Source: Bacteroidota bacterium | GTDB lineage: Bacteria; Bacteroidota; Bacteroidia; Chitinophagales; Chitinophagaceae | Length of the DNA: 64,000 bases | Direction of reading: 5' to 3' | Assembly: GCA_947453145.1 (NCBI GenBank) | Contig: CANGFA010000001.1 | Coordinates: 1 to 64,000 of the forward strand | Part shown: positions 45,871 to 54,713 of the stretch, piece after piece | Numbering within the stretch: position 1 is the first letter of the stretch | How the letters are laid out: every line of letters begins with the position of its first letter | Notes under the pieces: model-generated | Database searches by the model: none | What the model was told of the DNA's origin: nothing | The model's input: only the letters and a program-made list of their open reading frames with translations | Translations under genes and position numbers: made by a program

Positions 45871-48800
45871 ATGAGAATAGTATGTTTGACCCTTCTATTA
45901 AGCATTGGTTTAATGCAGACAAATGCACAGTCTGCAAATACACCCAAAAAAGACAGTACCGTTTTTTCCAATTTTAAGGGCCTCCCTTTAAAAGCCACCA
46001 GGGCCATCCCTTTAAAAACAAGTGAAGGCACTTGGACTTCGGTAAATATTAGTCCTGATGGCAAAACCCTAGTATTTGATTTGATGGGTGATATTTATAC
46101 CCTTCCAATAGAAGGGGGAAAGGCAACTGCCGTAACAAAAGGATTGCCTTATGATAACCATCCTAGTTTTAGCCCGGACGGGAAACGTATTTTGTTTATT
46201 TCGGACCGCAGTGGTGCCGAAAATTTATGGTACATAGATGTAGAGAAAAAAGATACGGTTGCGTTAACAGATGACAACAACCAAAACTTTCCGGGTGCAG
46301 TTTACACTCCAGACGGAAATTATATTGTGTACACTAAAGGAAGAAGAAATACAAAGCTGTATTTGATGCATAAAAATGGAGGGGCAGGTACACAACTAAT
46401 TTCCATGCCACTCACCTTAAAAACAATTGACCCAGCTGTGAGTGCCGATGGAAGATATATATATTATTCTTCCAGAACCAGTGCATGGAATTACAATGCT
46501 ATGTTGCCACAATATAGTATTGGCGTGTATGATAGAGAAAAAGGAAATACAAGAACCATTGCTTCAAGATATGGTTCGGCATTTACACCTGTATTATCCA
46601 AAGATGGAAAATGGTTAGTATATGGTTCCCGATTTGAAGATAAAACGGGATTGGTAAAAAGAAATTTAGCTACGGGCGAAGAAAGCTGGTTGGCTTATCC
46701 AGTGCAAAGAGATGACCAAGAATCAATTGCTGTATTAGGCGTTTTGCCTGCAATGACATTCACGCCTGATAGTAAATTTTTAATTACTTCTTATGGAGGA
46801 AAAATTCATAAAATAAATATTGAAAGTGCTGCTCAGGAAGAAATTAGCTACACCGTAGATGCAACCATTGAAATGGGACCTGAAGTATTTTTTAAATACC
46901 CAGTATCGGATACCCTTGCTACCAAAGCAACACAGATCAGAGACGCCGTTCCTTCACCTGATGGAAAAAAATTAGCTTTCACGGTTTTAAATCGTTTATA
47001 TGTAATGGATTATCCAAGCGGAACGCCTAAAAGAGTAACAAAAAATAATTTTACCGAAGCGCAACCTACATGGCATCCTAATGGGAAAAATATTTACTTC
47101 GCAACTTGGAATAGTAAAGGCGGAAGTATTCGTAGCATTGATTTAACCACGAATAAAGAAACAGAAATCACCAAACAAAGCGCTTTATACCAAGGTATCG
47201 TAGTGGACCCAACAGGAAAACGTTTGGTATTTAATCGCACTCCTGCTCAAAAGTTTTTGGATTCAGAACGTCCAACTTACAACGATGATGAAGATGAATT
47301 GTGTTGGTTGGATTTAACAAACTCGGAAATTCATGTTATTGATAAAGCCAACGGAAGATCTAATGCACATTTTGTAAAAAATGACAATAGAATTTATTTA
47401 AATAATAATGGAAAACTTTTATCTATCCAATGGGATGGTGGTGATGAAAAAGAAATAGCTAAAATTACTGGTATTACTACGTTTGGTAGTGTTACTCAAC
47501 ACAACGGCAAACCTGTTGGCGACCCATGTATGTTGCCAATGGTATTAGCAGAAGATGGTGATGATGCAGCTAAAGAAAACAATCCTCCTTCTAATGCAGC
47601 AAGTATTTTAATGTCACCTAATGGAAGTGCTGCTATCGCTCAAGTAAATAATAACATTTACTATATAACCATTCCTCAAACTGGTAAGTTGGTGGAAATA
47701 TCAGTTGCCGAGGCAAAGAGTGCTGCTTTCCCAAGTAAATTATTAACCGAAATGGGTGGTGAATTTCCAAGTTGGGAAGCCAATGGAAAAATAATTCACT
47801 GGAGTTTAGGTGCTGCACATTTTACGTATGATGTAGATAAAAGTTATGCATTTGATGATAGCTTAGCGGTTGCTAAAAAAGCCGAAGATTTAGCCGCTTC
47901 ATTAGCTAAAGCTGATACAACTAAAAAAGATAGTTCTAGTAAGAATACAGCTAAGAAAAACGATAAAAAAGAAACACCAAAATTTAAAGCAACCGAAAAT
48001 TGGGTGAATGTTTATTATGACAAAGACATTCCAAGTGGTTCTGTATTATTAAAAAATGCACGCATCATTACTATGAAGGGTGATGATGTATTAGAAGGCG
48101 GGGATGTTTATATTGTAAACAATCGCATAAAAGCAATTGGAAAATCGGGTAGCATACAAACCGCCGCAAACACTTCAGTAGTAGACGTTTCCGGTAAAAC
48201 CATTATTCCAGGATTTGTTGATACCCATGCGCATATGTGGCCTAGTTGGGGTGTGCATAAAAACCAAGCCTGGGTATATGCAGCTAATCTTGCTTATGGC
48301 GTAACTACTACGCGTGACCCACAAACAGCTACTACCGATGTACTTACTTATGGTGATATGGTTGAAGCAGGTAGCATGGTTGGACCAAGAATCTATTCAA
48401 CTGGTCCGGGTGTTGGATATTGGTCTTATAACTTGAAAGATTCTGCACAAGCAGAATCGGTATTGTCTCAATATTCAAAATACTACAACACGAAGTATAT
48501 TAAAATGTATTTAGTAGGAAATAGAAAGCAAAGGCAATGGGTGATTCAGGCAGCTAAAAATCAACAATTAATGCCAACCACAGAAGGTGGCTTGGACTTT
48601 AAATTAAACATGACCAATTTATTAGATGGTTATCCAGGACATGAACATTCCATCCCCATTTATCCATTATACAAGGATGTGATTAATACCATAGCCGTTT
48701 CAAAAATGACGGTAACGCCAACCTTGTTGGTTTCTTATGGTGGACCTTGGGCGGAAAATTATTATTATGAAAACGAAAATCCTTATAGCAATCCAAAAAT

Positions 48801-49293
48801 GCAATTCTTTACTCCCTATGAAGAATTAGCTGGCAAGTCTCGCAGACGCGCTACTTGGTTTTTACCCGAAGAGCATGTGTTTCAAAAACATGCAGTTGGG
48901 ATGAAGGATTTAGTGGAAGCTGGTGGTTTGGCGGGTATTGGAAGTCATGGTCAATTACAAGGTTTAGGTTACCATTGGGAAGTATGGTCCATGCAAAGTG
49001 GTGGCATGCGCAATATAGATGCTTTAAAAGTAGCTACCATTTTAGGTGCCACAGGACTTGGATTGGATAAGGACTTAGGTAGTATTGAAACTGGAAAACT
49101 TGCGGACTTAATTATTTTAGATAAAAACCCATTGGAAAATATTCGTAACACCAACAGTATCAAATATGTGATGAAGAACGGACGTTTATACAACGGAGAT
49201 AATTTAAATGAGACCATTACTGGAACGCATCTACTGGATCGTTCCGAGTGGATGGAAACAAAGCCTGTTAGAAACACCAATGTTAAAGATTAA
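45871..49293 (+). CDS. amidohydrolase with N-terminal TolB/WD40-like beta-propeller, secreted
   Basis: Repeated SPDGKTLVF/SPDGKRILF motifs, then VVDVSGKTIIPGFVDTHAHMWPSWG and GIGSHGQLQGLGYHWE. Confidence 0.92.
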   Translation: MRIVCLTLLLSIGLMQTNAQSANTPKKDSTVFSNFKGLPLKATRAIPLKTSEGTWTSVNISPDGKTLVFDLMGDIYTLPIEGGKATAVTKGLPYDNHPSFSPDGKRILFISDRSGAENLWYIDVEKKDTVALTDDNNQNFPGAVYTPDGNYIVYTKGRRNTKLYLMHKNGGAGTQLISMPLTLKTIDPAVSADGRYIYYSSRTSAWNYNAMLPQYSIGVYDREKGNTRTIASRYGSAFTPVLSKDGKWLVYGSRFEDKTGLVKRNLATGEESWLAYPVQRDDQESIAVLGVLPAMTFTPDSKFLITSYGGKIHKINIESAAQEEISYTVDATIEMGPEVFFKYPVSDTLATKATQIRDAVPSPDGKKLAFTVLNRLYVMDYPSGTPKRVTKNNFTEAQPTWHPNGKNIYFATWNSKGGSIRSIDLTTNKETEITKQSALYQGIVVDPTGKRLVFNRTPAQKFLDSERPTYNDDEDELCWLDLTNSEIHVIDKANGRSNAHFVKNDNRIYLNNNGKLLSIQWDGGDEKEIAKITGITTFGSVTQHNGKPVGDPCMLPMVLAEDGDDAAKENNPPSNAASILMSPNGSAAIAQVNNNIYYITIPQTGKLVEISVAEAKSAAFPSKLLTEMGGEFPSWEANGKIIHWSLGAAHFTYDVDKSYAFDDSLAVAKKAEDLAASLAKADTTKKDSSSKNTAKKNDKKETPKFKATENWVNVYYDKDIPSGSVLLKNARIITMKGDDVLEGGDVYIVNNRIKAIGKSGSIQTAANTSVVDVSGKTIIPGFVDTHAHMWPSWGVHKNQAWVYAANLAYGVTTTRDPQTATTDVLTYGDMVEAGSMVGPRIYSTGPGVGYWSYNLKDSAQAESVLSQYSKYYNTKYIKMYLVGNRKQRQWVIQAAKNQQLMPTTEGGLDFKLNMTNLLDGYPGHEHSIPIYPLYKDVINTIAVSKMTVTPTLLVSYGGPWAENYYYENENPYSNPKMQFFTPYEELAGKSRRRATWFLPEEHVFQKHAVGMKDLVEAGGLAGIGSHGQLQGLGYHWEVWSMQSGGMRNIDALKVATILGATGLGLDKDLGSIETGKLADLIILDKNPLENIRNTNSIKYVMKNGRLYNGDNLNETITGTHLLDRSEWMETKPVRNTNVKD

Positions 49294-49323
49294 TTTGTAA
49301 GTTTAATATCTAAACGATTGCAT

Positions 49324-50256
49324 ATGAAAAACTCAAGAAGATCCTTTTTAAAAAACAGCACTATTGCTTTAGTAGGCGCTGGATTTTTACCAAAAGTTTT
49401 ACAGGCTGGCACTTTAGCCCCCTCTAAAAAATTATCATTCATTGGAATTCAGCTGTATTCTGTAAGAACAGACATGCATAAGCAGCCGTTTGAAACCCTA
49501 AAAGCATTGTCTGATATGGGTTACAAATATGTGGAGCATGCGAATTATATTGACAGAAAATTTTATGGTTACACTGCTACTGAATTTAAAAAAGTATTAA
49601 ACGATTTAGGCTTATCTATGCCAAGTGGACACACCGTGATGAATGCAGGTCACTGGGATAAGACTAAAAACGATTTCACGGATGCTTGGAAATATACGGT
49701 AGACGATGCAGCTACAATGGGCCAAGAGTTTGTGATTAGTCCTTGGATGGATGAAAAGTTACGCCGTAGCTACGATGGTTTGATGCTACAATTAGATGTA
49801 TTTAATAAGTCCGGGGAATTGTGTAAAAAGCAAGGAATGAAATTTGGATACCATAACCACGATTTCGAATTCACTGAAAAAATTAATGATACGCCTATCT
49901 ATGATTTAATTATCAAACACACCGATCCTAAACTGGTTATCCAACAATTAGATTTTGGAAATATGTATGGTAGTGGTGGACGTGCAAAAGAGTGGATTGA
50001 CAAATACCATGGTCGTTTCCCATCACTTCACGTTAAAGATGAAATTAAGTCAGAAGGCAAAGGCGAAATGAATGACGGTTACGATAGCACTATCATGGGT
50101 AAAGGAGTAGTAGATCCTAAAGGTTTATGTTTATTAGCTAAAGAAGTAAGTGGTGCACGTCACTTTATCATTGAGCAAGAGTCTTATCAAGACAAAACAC
50201 CATTAGAATGTGCTAAAATAAATTTAGACATTATGAAAACCTGGGGTTTGGTATAA
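49324..50256 (+). CDS. sugar phosphate isomerase/epimerase, Tat-signal
   Basis: NSRRSFLKNSTIALVGAGFLP; FGYHNHDFEF, SLHVKDE. Confidence 0.87.
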   Translation: MKNSRRSFLKNSTIALVGAGFLPKVLQAGTLAPSKKLSFIGIQLYSVRTDMHKQPFETLKALSDMGYKYVEHANYIDRKFYGYTATEFKKVLNDLGLSMPSGHTVMNAGHWDKTKNDFTDAWKYTVDDAATMGQEFVISPWMDEKLRRSYDGLMLQLDVFNKSGELCKKQGMKFGYHNHDFEFTEKINDTPIYDLIIKHTDPKLVIQQLDFGNMYGSGGRAKEWIDKYHGRFPSLHVKDEIKSEGKGEMNDGYDSTIMGKGVVDPKGLCLLAKEVSGARHFIIEQESYQDKTPLECAKINLDIMKTWGLV

Positions 50257-50297
50257 TATTTGAATTTTTAGTTTCTCAGTTAACCTGTGAAATTTAT

Positions 50298-50328
50298 AAA
50301 AAGCACAATCTAAATGGTTGTGCTTTTT
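50298..50328 (+). terminator. intrinsic terminator
   Basis: AAAAAGCACAAtc-TAAAT-ggTTGTGCTTTTT. Confidence 0.75.
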
Positions 50329-50368
50329 TATTTTACTTAACTTTAATCAATCATTTTAAAGTTATTAT

Positions 50369-52699
50369 ATGAAGCCTTTATTCAAACTATTTTCAATTGC
50401 CTTAATCCTACTTATAGCACAGGCTAACTTTGCTCAAAAAGTAAAAAATGTAACTACTCAAAATAGTGCAGCAATTGAAATTGCAAGATGGGAAAAACAT
50501 GTAGCGCAAACCAATATTATTAGAGACGAATGGGGTATTCCACATATTTATGGCAAGACCGACGCGGATGCTGTGTTTGGATTGATGTATGCGCAGTGCG
50601 AGGAGAACTTTCCACAGATAGAGAAAAACTATTTAGAAATGCTAGGACGTACTTCGGAACTGACTTATGGTGGGCCTGCGCAGCAAGCACCTGGAGATGT
50701 ATATGCCGATTTAATGATGAAATTAATTCAAGATAGTGCTGCTGCGATAAATGATTATAACAATAGTCCAGCTTGGTTTAAAAAATTATTAATAGCACAT
50801 GCTGATGGAATAAATTATTATTTATACAAACACCCCGAAGTGCATCCCAAAGTAATTTTTACCTATAAACCCTGGTATCATTTAATGTGGACCGACGGAA
50901 GTGTTTCCCCTACTCGCTATGGCGGCATCAAAAGAAAAGATGTCTTTGATTTTTATAAGACACAGGATAGTACGTTTATACATAAAAATATAAAAACAGC
51001 AACCAGCAGTATTAATAATAGGCAAATAACGCAGCAGGAAGCCTGGGCCAATATAGACGACTATGCCGTAGAAGAAAAAACTTTAAAAGGATCCAACGGT
51101 TTTGCGATTGCACCTAAGCATAGTAAAAATGGAAATGCGATGTTGTATATCAATCCACATGTGCCTTTTTATTTTAGATCTGAGATGCATATGGTAAGTG
51201 AGGAAGGATTAAATGTTTATGGCGCAGTTACTTGGGGCCAAATGTTTATTTACCAAGGTTTTAATGAACATGCGGGTTGGATGCATACAAGTAGTTATGC
51301 CGATGTTGCAGATGTATACCAAGAAACAGTAAAACAAGAAAATGGAAATTGGTTTTATTTATATGAAAACAAATGGCTTCCCGTGGTTGAAAGAAAAATC
51401 ACTATGAATTTGCCCGAAAAGCAATTTGTAACTTATAAAACACATCATGGACCCATAATGGGAAGCCATGATGGAAAGTGGTTAAGCTTAAGTGAAAATA
51501 ATAGATCATTAAATGCTCTTATGGAATGTTGGAGCAGGACCAAGGCCAATAATTTAAAGGAATACAAAGCTGCTTTAAATTTACTAGCTAATAATAGTAA
51601 TAACACCGTTTATGCAGACGCAGATGGAAATATTGCATATTGGCATGGTAATTTTATGCCCAAAAGAGATAATCAGTTTGATTTTACAAAACCTGTTGAT
51701 GGCAGCACTAAAGCAACAGAGTGGAAAGGGATACATGCGTTAAATGAAATTGTCCAAAGTATAAATCCAGAAAATGGATGGTTGCAAAATTGCAATGCTA
51801 CACCTTACACTGTGGCTGGAAAAAATAGTCCAAAAGAAAAAGATTATCCCAAATATATGGCGCCAGATGGTGAAAACGCAAGGGGATTAAATGCAGTTCG
51901 ATTATTAGAAAAAGTAGACAAAATTGATTTAGATGAATTAATACAACTTGGATACAATAAACATTTAGCGGCTTTCGATATTTTATTACCACCATTTATG
52001 GAATATACTAAAACAGTTACTTTAACTACGGAGCAAAGTAAAGCAGTTAACTACTTAGCTTCATGGAATCATGATGCAGATACCAATTCCATTGCGCAAA
52101 CGATTGCCATAGAATGGGCAACTAAATTAATGTCTGCAATTCCAGCAGCAGAAACAGAAGAAGCTGCTACACAGTCTATTTTTAGATTCAATAAAATTGT
52201 TAATGAAGTAAGCAATGAAAAAAAATTAGCCTTCTTAGACACTGCTTTAATGCACTTAAAAATATACTATAGTAATTTACCAATGACACAAGCAAGTTGG
52301 GAGATTCCATGGGGTCAAATTAATAGATACCAGCGAGCTTTCCCCAATACTGAATTTCCATTTTCAGAAAGCAGACCTAGTATTGCTGTAGCACAAACCT
52401 CTTCTAAATTTGGTCAATTGCCTGCATTTGAAAGTAAACCAATGGCTTCCTCAAATAAAAAAACTACACTTAAAAGATATGGCTACTCGGGTAGCAGTTT
52501 TATTGCTGCAGTAAGTTTTGGAAAAAAATTAGAGGCAAAAACAATTATTACCGGTGGGCAAAGTTTTGATCCTAATAACCCGCACTTTACCGACCAAGCA
52601 CAGGATTATATTAACGGTAATTTTAAAACTATTCATTTTTATAAGGAAGATGTATTGGCGCACAAAGTAATATCATACAAGCCTGGATTGGAAAGATAA
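50369..52699 (+). CDS. penicillin acylase family Ntn-hydrolase
   Basis: IIRDEWGIPHIYGKTDADAVFGLMYAQCEENFPQIEKNYLEMLGR; autoprocessing site KGSNGFAIAPKHSKNGNAMLYINPHVPF. Confidence 0.9.
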   Translation: MKPLFKLFSIALILLIAQANFAQKVKNVTTQNSAAIEIARWEKHVAQTNIIRDEWGIPHIYGKTDADAVFGLMYAQCEENFPQIEKNYLEMLGRTSELTYGGPAQQAPGDVYADLMMKLIQDSAAAINDYNNSPAWFKKLLIAHADGINYYLYKHPEVHPKVIFTYKPWYHLMWTDGSVSPTRYGGIKRKDVFDFYKTQDSTFIHKNIKTATSSINNRQITQQEAWANIDDYAVEEKTLKGSNGFAIAPKHSKNGNAMLYINPHVPFYFRSEMHMVSEEGLNVYGAVTWGQMFIYQGFNEHAGWMHTSSYADVADVYQETVKQENGNWFYLYENKWLPVVERKITMNLPEKQFVTYKTHHGPIMGSHDGKWLSLSENNRSLNALMECWSRTKANNLKEYKAALNLLANNSNNTVYADADGNIAYWHGNFMPKRDNQFDFTKPVDGSTKATEWKGIHALNEIVQSINPENGWLQNCNATPYTVAGKNSPKEKDYPKYMAPDGENARGLNAVRLLEKVDKIDLDELIQLGYNKHLAAFDILLPPFMEYTKTVTLTTEQSKAVNYLASWNHDADTNSIAQTIAIEWATKLMSAIPAAETEEAATQSIFRFNKIVNEVSNEKKLAFLDTALMHLKIYYSNLPMTQASWEIPWGQINRYQRAFPNTEFPFSESRPSIAVAQTSSKFGQLPAFESKPMASSNKKTTLKRYGYSGSSFIAAVSFGKKLEAKTIITGGQSFDPNNPHFTDQAQDYINGNFKTIHFYKEDVLAHKVISYKPGLER

Positions 52700-53343
52700 T
52701 GATCATATAGTTTTGAAGTGCAAGCTACTTTCACCAAGCCTGCTGCATTTTTTACATCAAATAATTGCATCATTTTAGTTCTATGCCCTTCGACCGTTCT
52801 TTTACTATGGCCCAATTCAGATGCTATTAATTTGCTAGGTGCTTCCTGGCAAATTCTAATTAATATGTATTTATCATACAAACTAAGTTGGTAAACTTTG
52901 TCTATAATGTTAACATCATCCATATTATGCATCATTGCGGATACTTTGTTTGCAATTTCATTGCTAAAATATACCTTGTCTTTTTTTGCCATTTCCAAAC
53001 CTTTTAACCATTCATCTTTAGACACATTTCTGGAAACAATCACCGAAAAACCATTTTCAATTAATTGAAATAAAACAAAATCGTCTTGGTCATTCAAAAC
53101 AATCATAACCGGAATTTTTTTCTTTATCAAACTATATAATTCTATATTTTGAGTTTGCGAAACTTTAAACATGGCACTTTCAATAACCAACACCCTAGGT
53201 GTTGTATTTATGGTCACCTCTTTTAACTTACTAAAGTCCTCAATAATGTGCGCCTTTAAATAAGCAGGATGTTGATGAATGAGCATTGCGCTTCCTAATG
53301 CATATACGGGTTGTTGATCACAGATAATGACTTGACTTTGCAT
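52639..53343 (-). CDS. LuxR/NarL-type regulator with degenerate receiver domain
   Basis: N-terminal receiver-like IICDQQPVYALGSAML...RVLVIESAMF; C-terminal HTH LIASELGHSKRTVEGHRTKMMQLFDVKNAAGLVKVA. Confidence 0.82.
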   Translation of the reverse strand: MQSQVIICDQQPVYALGSAMLIHQHPAYLKAHIIEDFSKLKEVTINTTPRVLVIESAMFKVSQTQNIELYSLIKKKIPVMIVLNDQDDFVLFQLIENGFSVIVSRNVSKDEWLKGLEMAKKDKVYFSNEIANKVSAMMHNMDDVNIIDKVYQLSLYDKYILIRICQEAPSKLIASELGHSKRTVEGHRTKMMQLFDVKNAAGLVKVACTSKLYDHYLSNPGLYDITLCANTSSL

Positions 53344-53398
53344 ATAACTTTATTTTATGATTTAAAACAAAGAAATAATCTATAATAAATTGAAATAC

Positions 53399-53446
53399 AG
53401 GGTTTAAGAAGGATAAGCGTACGTAAAACATAGGTTAATAAACCCT
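53399..53446. promoter_or_regulatory. inverted repeat AGGGTTTA...TAAACCCT in divergent LuxR/ATP-grasp intergenic region
   Basis: Perfect 8-bp arms (53399-53406 and 53439-53446) separated by 32 nt. Confidence 0.3.
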
Positions 53447-53587
53447 TTAAACTTTTTACTAACCTTCCAATTATAAGGATATATACATAGGAAGAAGGGG
53501 GTAATTAAATAATAGGTAAAATAACTTGTCTATGTTATATCTTTTAATAACTTCAATCAATCGTTTACTAAACCTCTCCGCAACGCG

Positions 53588-54712
53588 TTGACATCATTAA
53601 GAAATTTATTTTACCCCTTTGTCCCAATTGGACATTTAAAGGTTTGGGTGTTGGCTCCAGCATTAAATAATCCCGATCCGAATTTAGCCTATTACTATGA
53701 CTTTAGTCAAAGTATAGAAGAATATACGCAGGTATTTGCGAATTTGGATTTGCCTTGGAAATGGCAACCCGTAACATTAGATAATTACGAAAGTATTGTA
53801 CAAGAAATTGCGAATGAAAGACAAACTGGTAAGTTTTTTCCAGTGGTACTTAATTTATGTGATGGAGATGAAACTAATGGAGCACCTGGCATTTCCGTAA
53901 TTGGCGCTTTAAATAAAAAGCAATTGGTATATACCGGATCCGATGCATATTTTTATGATATTACTACTTCTAAAATTCCGATGAAGAGGGCTTTTGACGA
54001 TGCACTTATTCCAACACCCAAATGGGAGGCGATCACAGATGCTTCCATCATGCCTGAAAAATTATTTGAAAAATTAGGCACGCCCATAATTGTTAAACCA
54101 GCCGTTTCGGGAGGAAGCTTAGGTGTAGGCGTAAAAAATGTAGTAGAAACAGAGGCGGAATTAATTACACAGGTTTCTAAAATGTTTGAAGGATATAGAG
54201 GCTGGGACTTTTCATCCCAGGGCATTGTAGCAGAATCCTTTATTGATGGATCGGAGTATACTATAATGATTGTAGGCAGTCATACACAACCAGAATTTGC
54301 AAAAATATATCCACCAGTAGAGCGCGTATTTCATACATCACTTCCTGCAAAAGAAAAATTCTTATCCTTTGATCGGCTTTGGGAAATATATGAAGAAGAA
54401 GCCCCCATGCCGCAGGAAGAAAATTTTTATGAATATGCAGCGCCTTCCGATACAATTCAAATGTCCATCCAAAAGGTAGCTTGGGATGCGTATGTTGCAG
54501 TAGGTGGAACTGGCTATACAAGAGTAGACGTTAGAGTTGATAAAAATACAGGGACCCCATATGTGTTAGAAGTAAATGCACAGTGCGGAATTAGTGAAGA
54601 CGAAAATTTTACTTCTATTGGTGCGATATTACGTTATGCCAATCAAAGTTTTACCGAGTTAATTATACATATCATTAACGATGCTTTTGCAAGAAGAAGA
54701 AAAATAAATTAA
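53588..54712 (+). CDS. ATP-grasp ligase (D-Ala-D-Ala ligase-like)
   Basis: PIIVKPAVSGGSLGVGVKN, VAESFIDGSEYTIMIVG, GYTRVDVRVD, YVLEVNAQCGIS; TTG start with no in-frame ATG upstream. Confidence 0.85.
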   Translation: MTSLRNLFYPFVPIGHLKVWVLAPALNNPDPNLAYYYDFSQSIEEYTQVFANLDLPWKWQPVTLDNYESIVQEIANERQTGKFFPVVLNLCDGDETNGAPGISVIGALNKKQLVYTGSDAYFYDITTSKIPMKRAFDDALIPTPKWEAITDASIMPEKLFEKLGTPIIVKPAVSGGSLGVGVKNVVETEAELITQVSKMFEGYRGWDFSSQGIVAESFIDGSEYTIMIVGSHTQPEFAKIYPPVERVFHTSLPAKEKFLSFDRLWEIYEEEAPMPQEENFYEYAAPSDTIQMSIQKVAWDAYVAVGGTGYTRVDVRVDKNTGTPYVLEVNAQCGISEDENFTSIGAILRYANQSFTELIIHIINDAFARRRKIN

Positions 54713-54713
54713 T

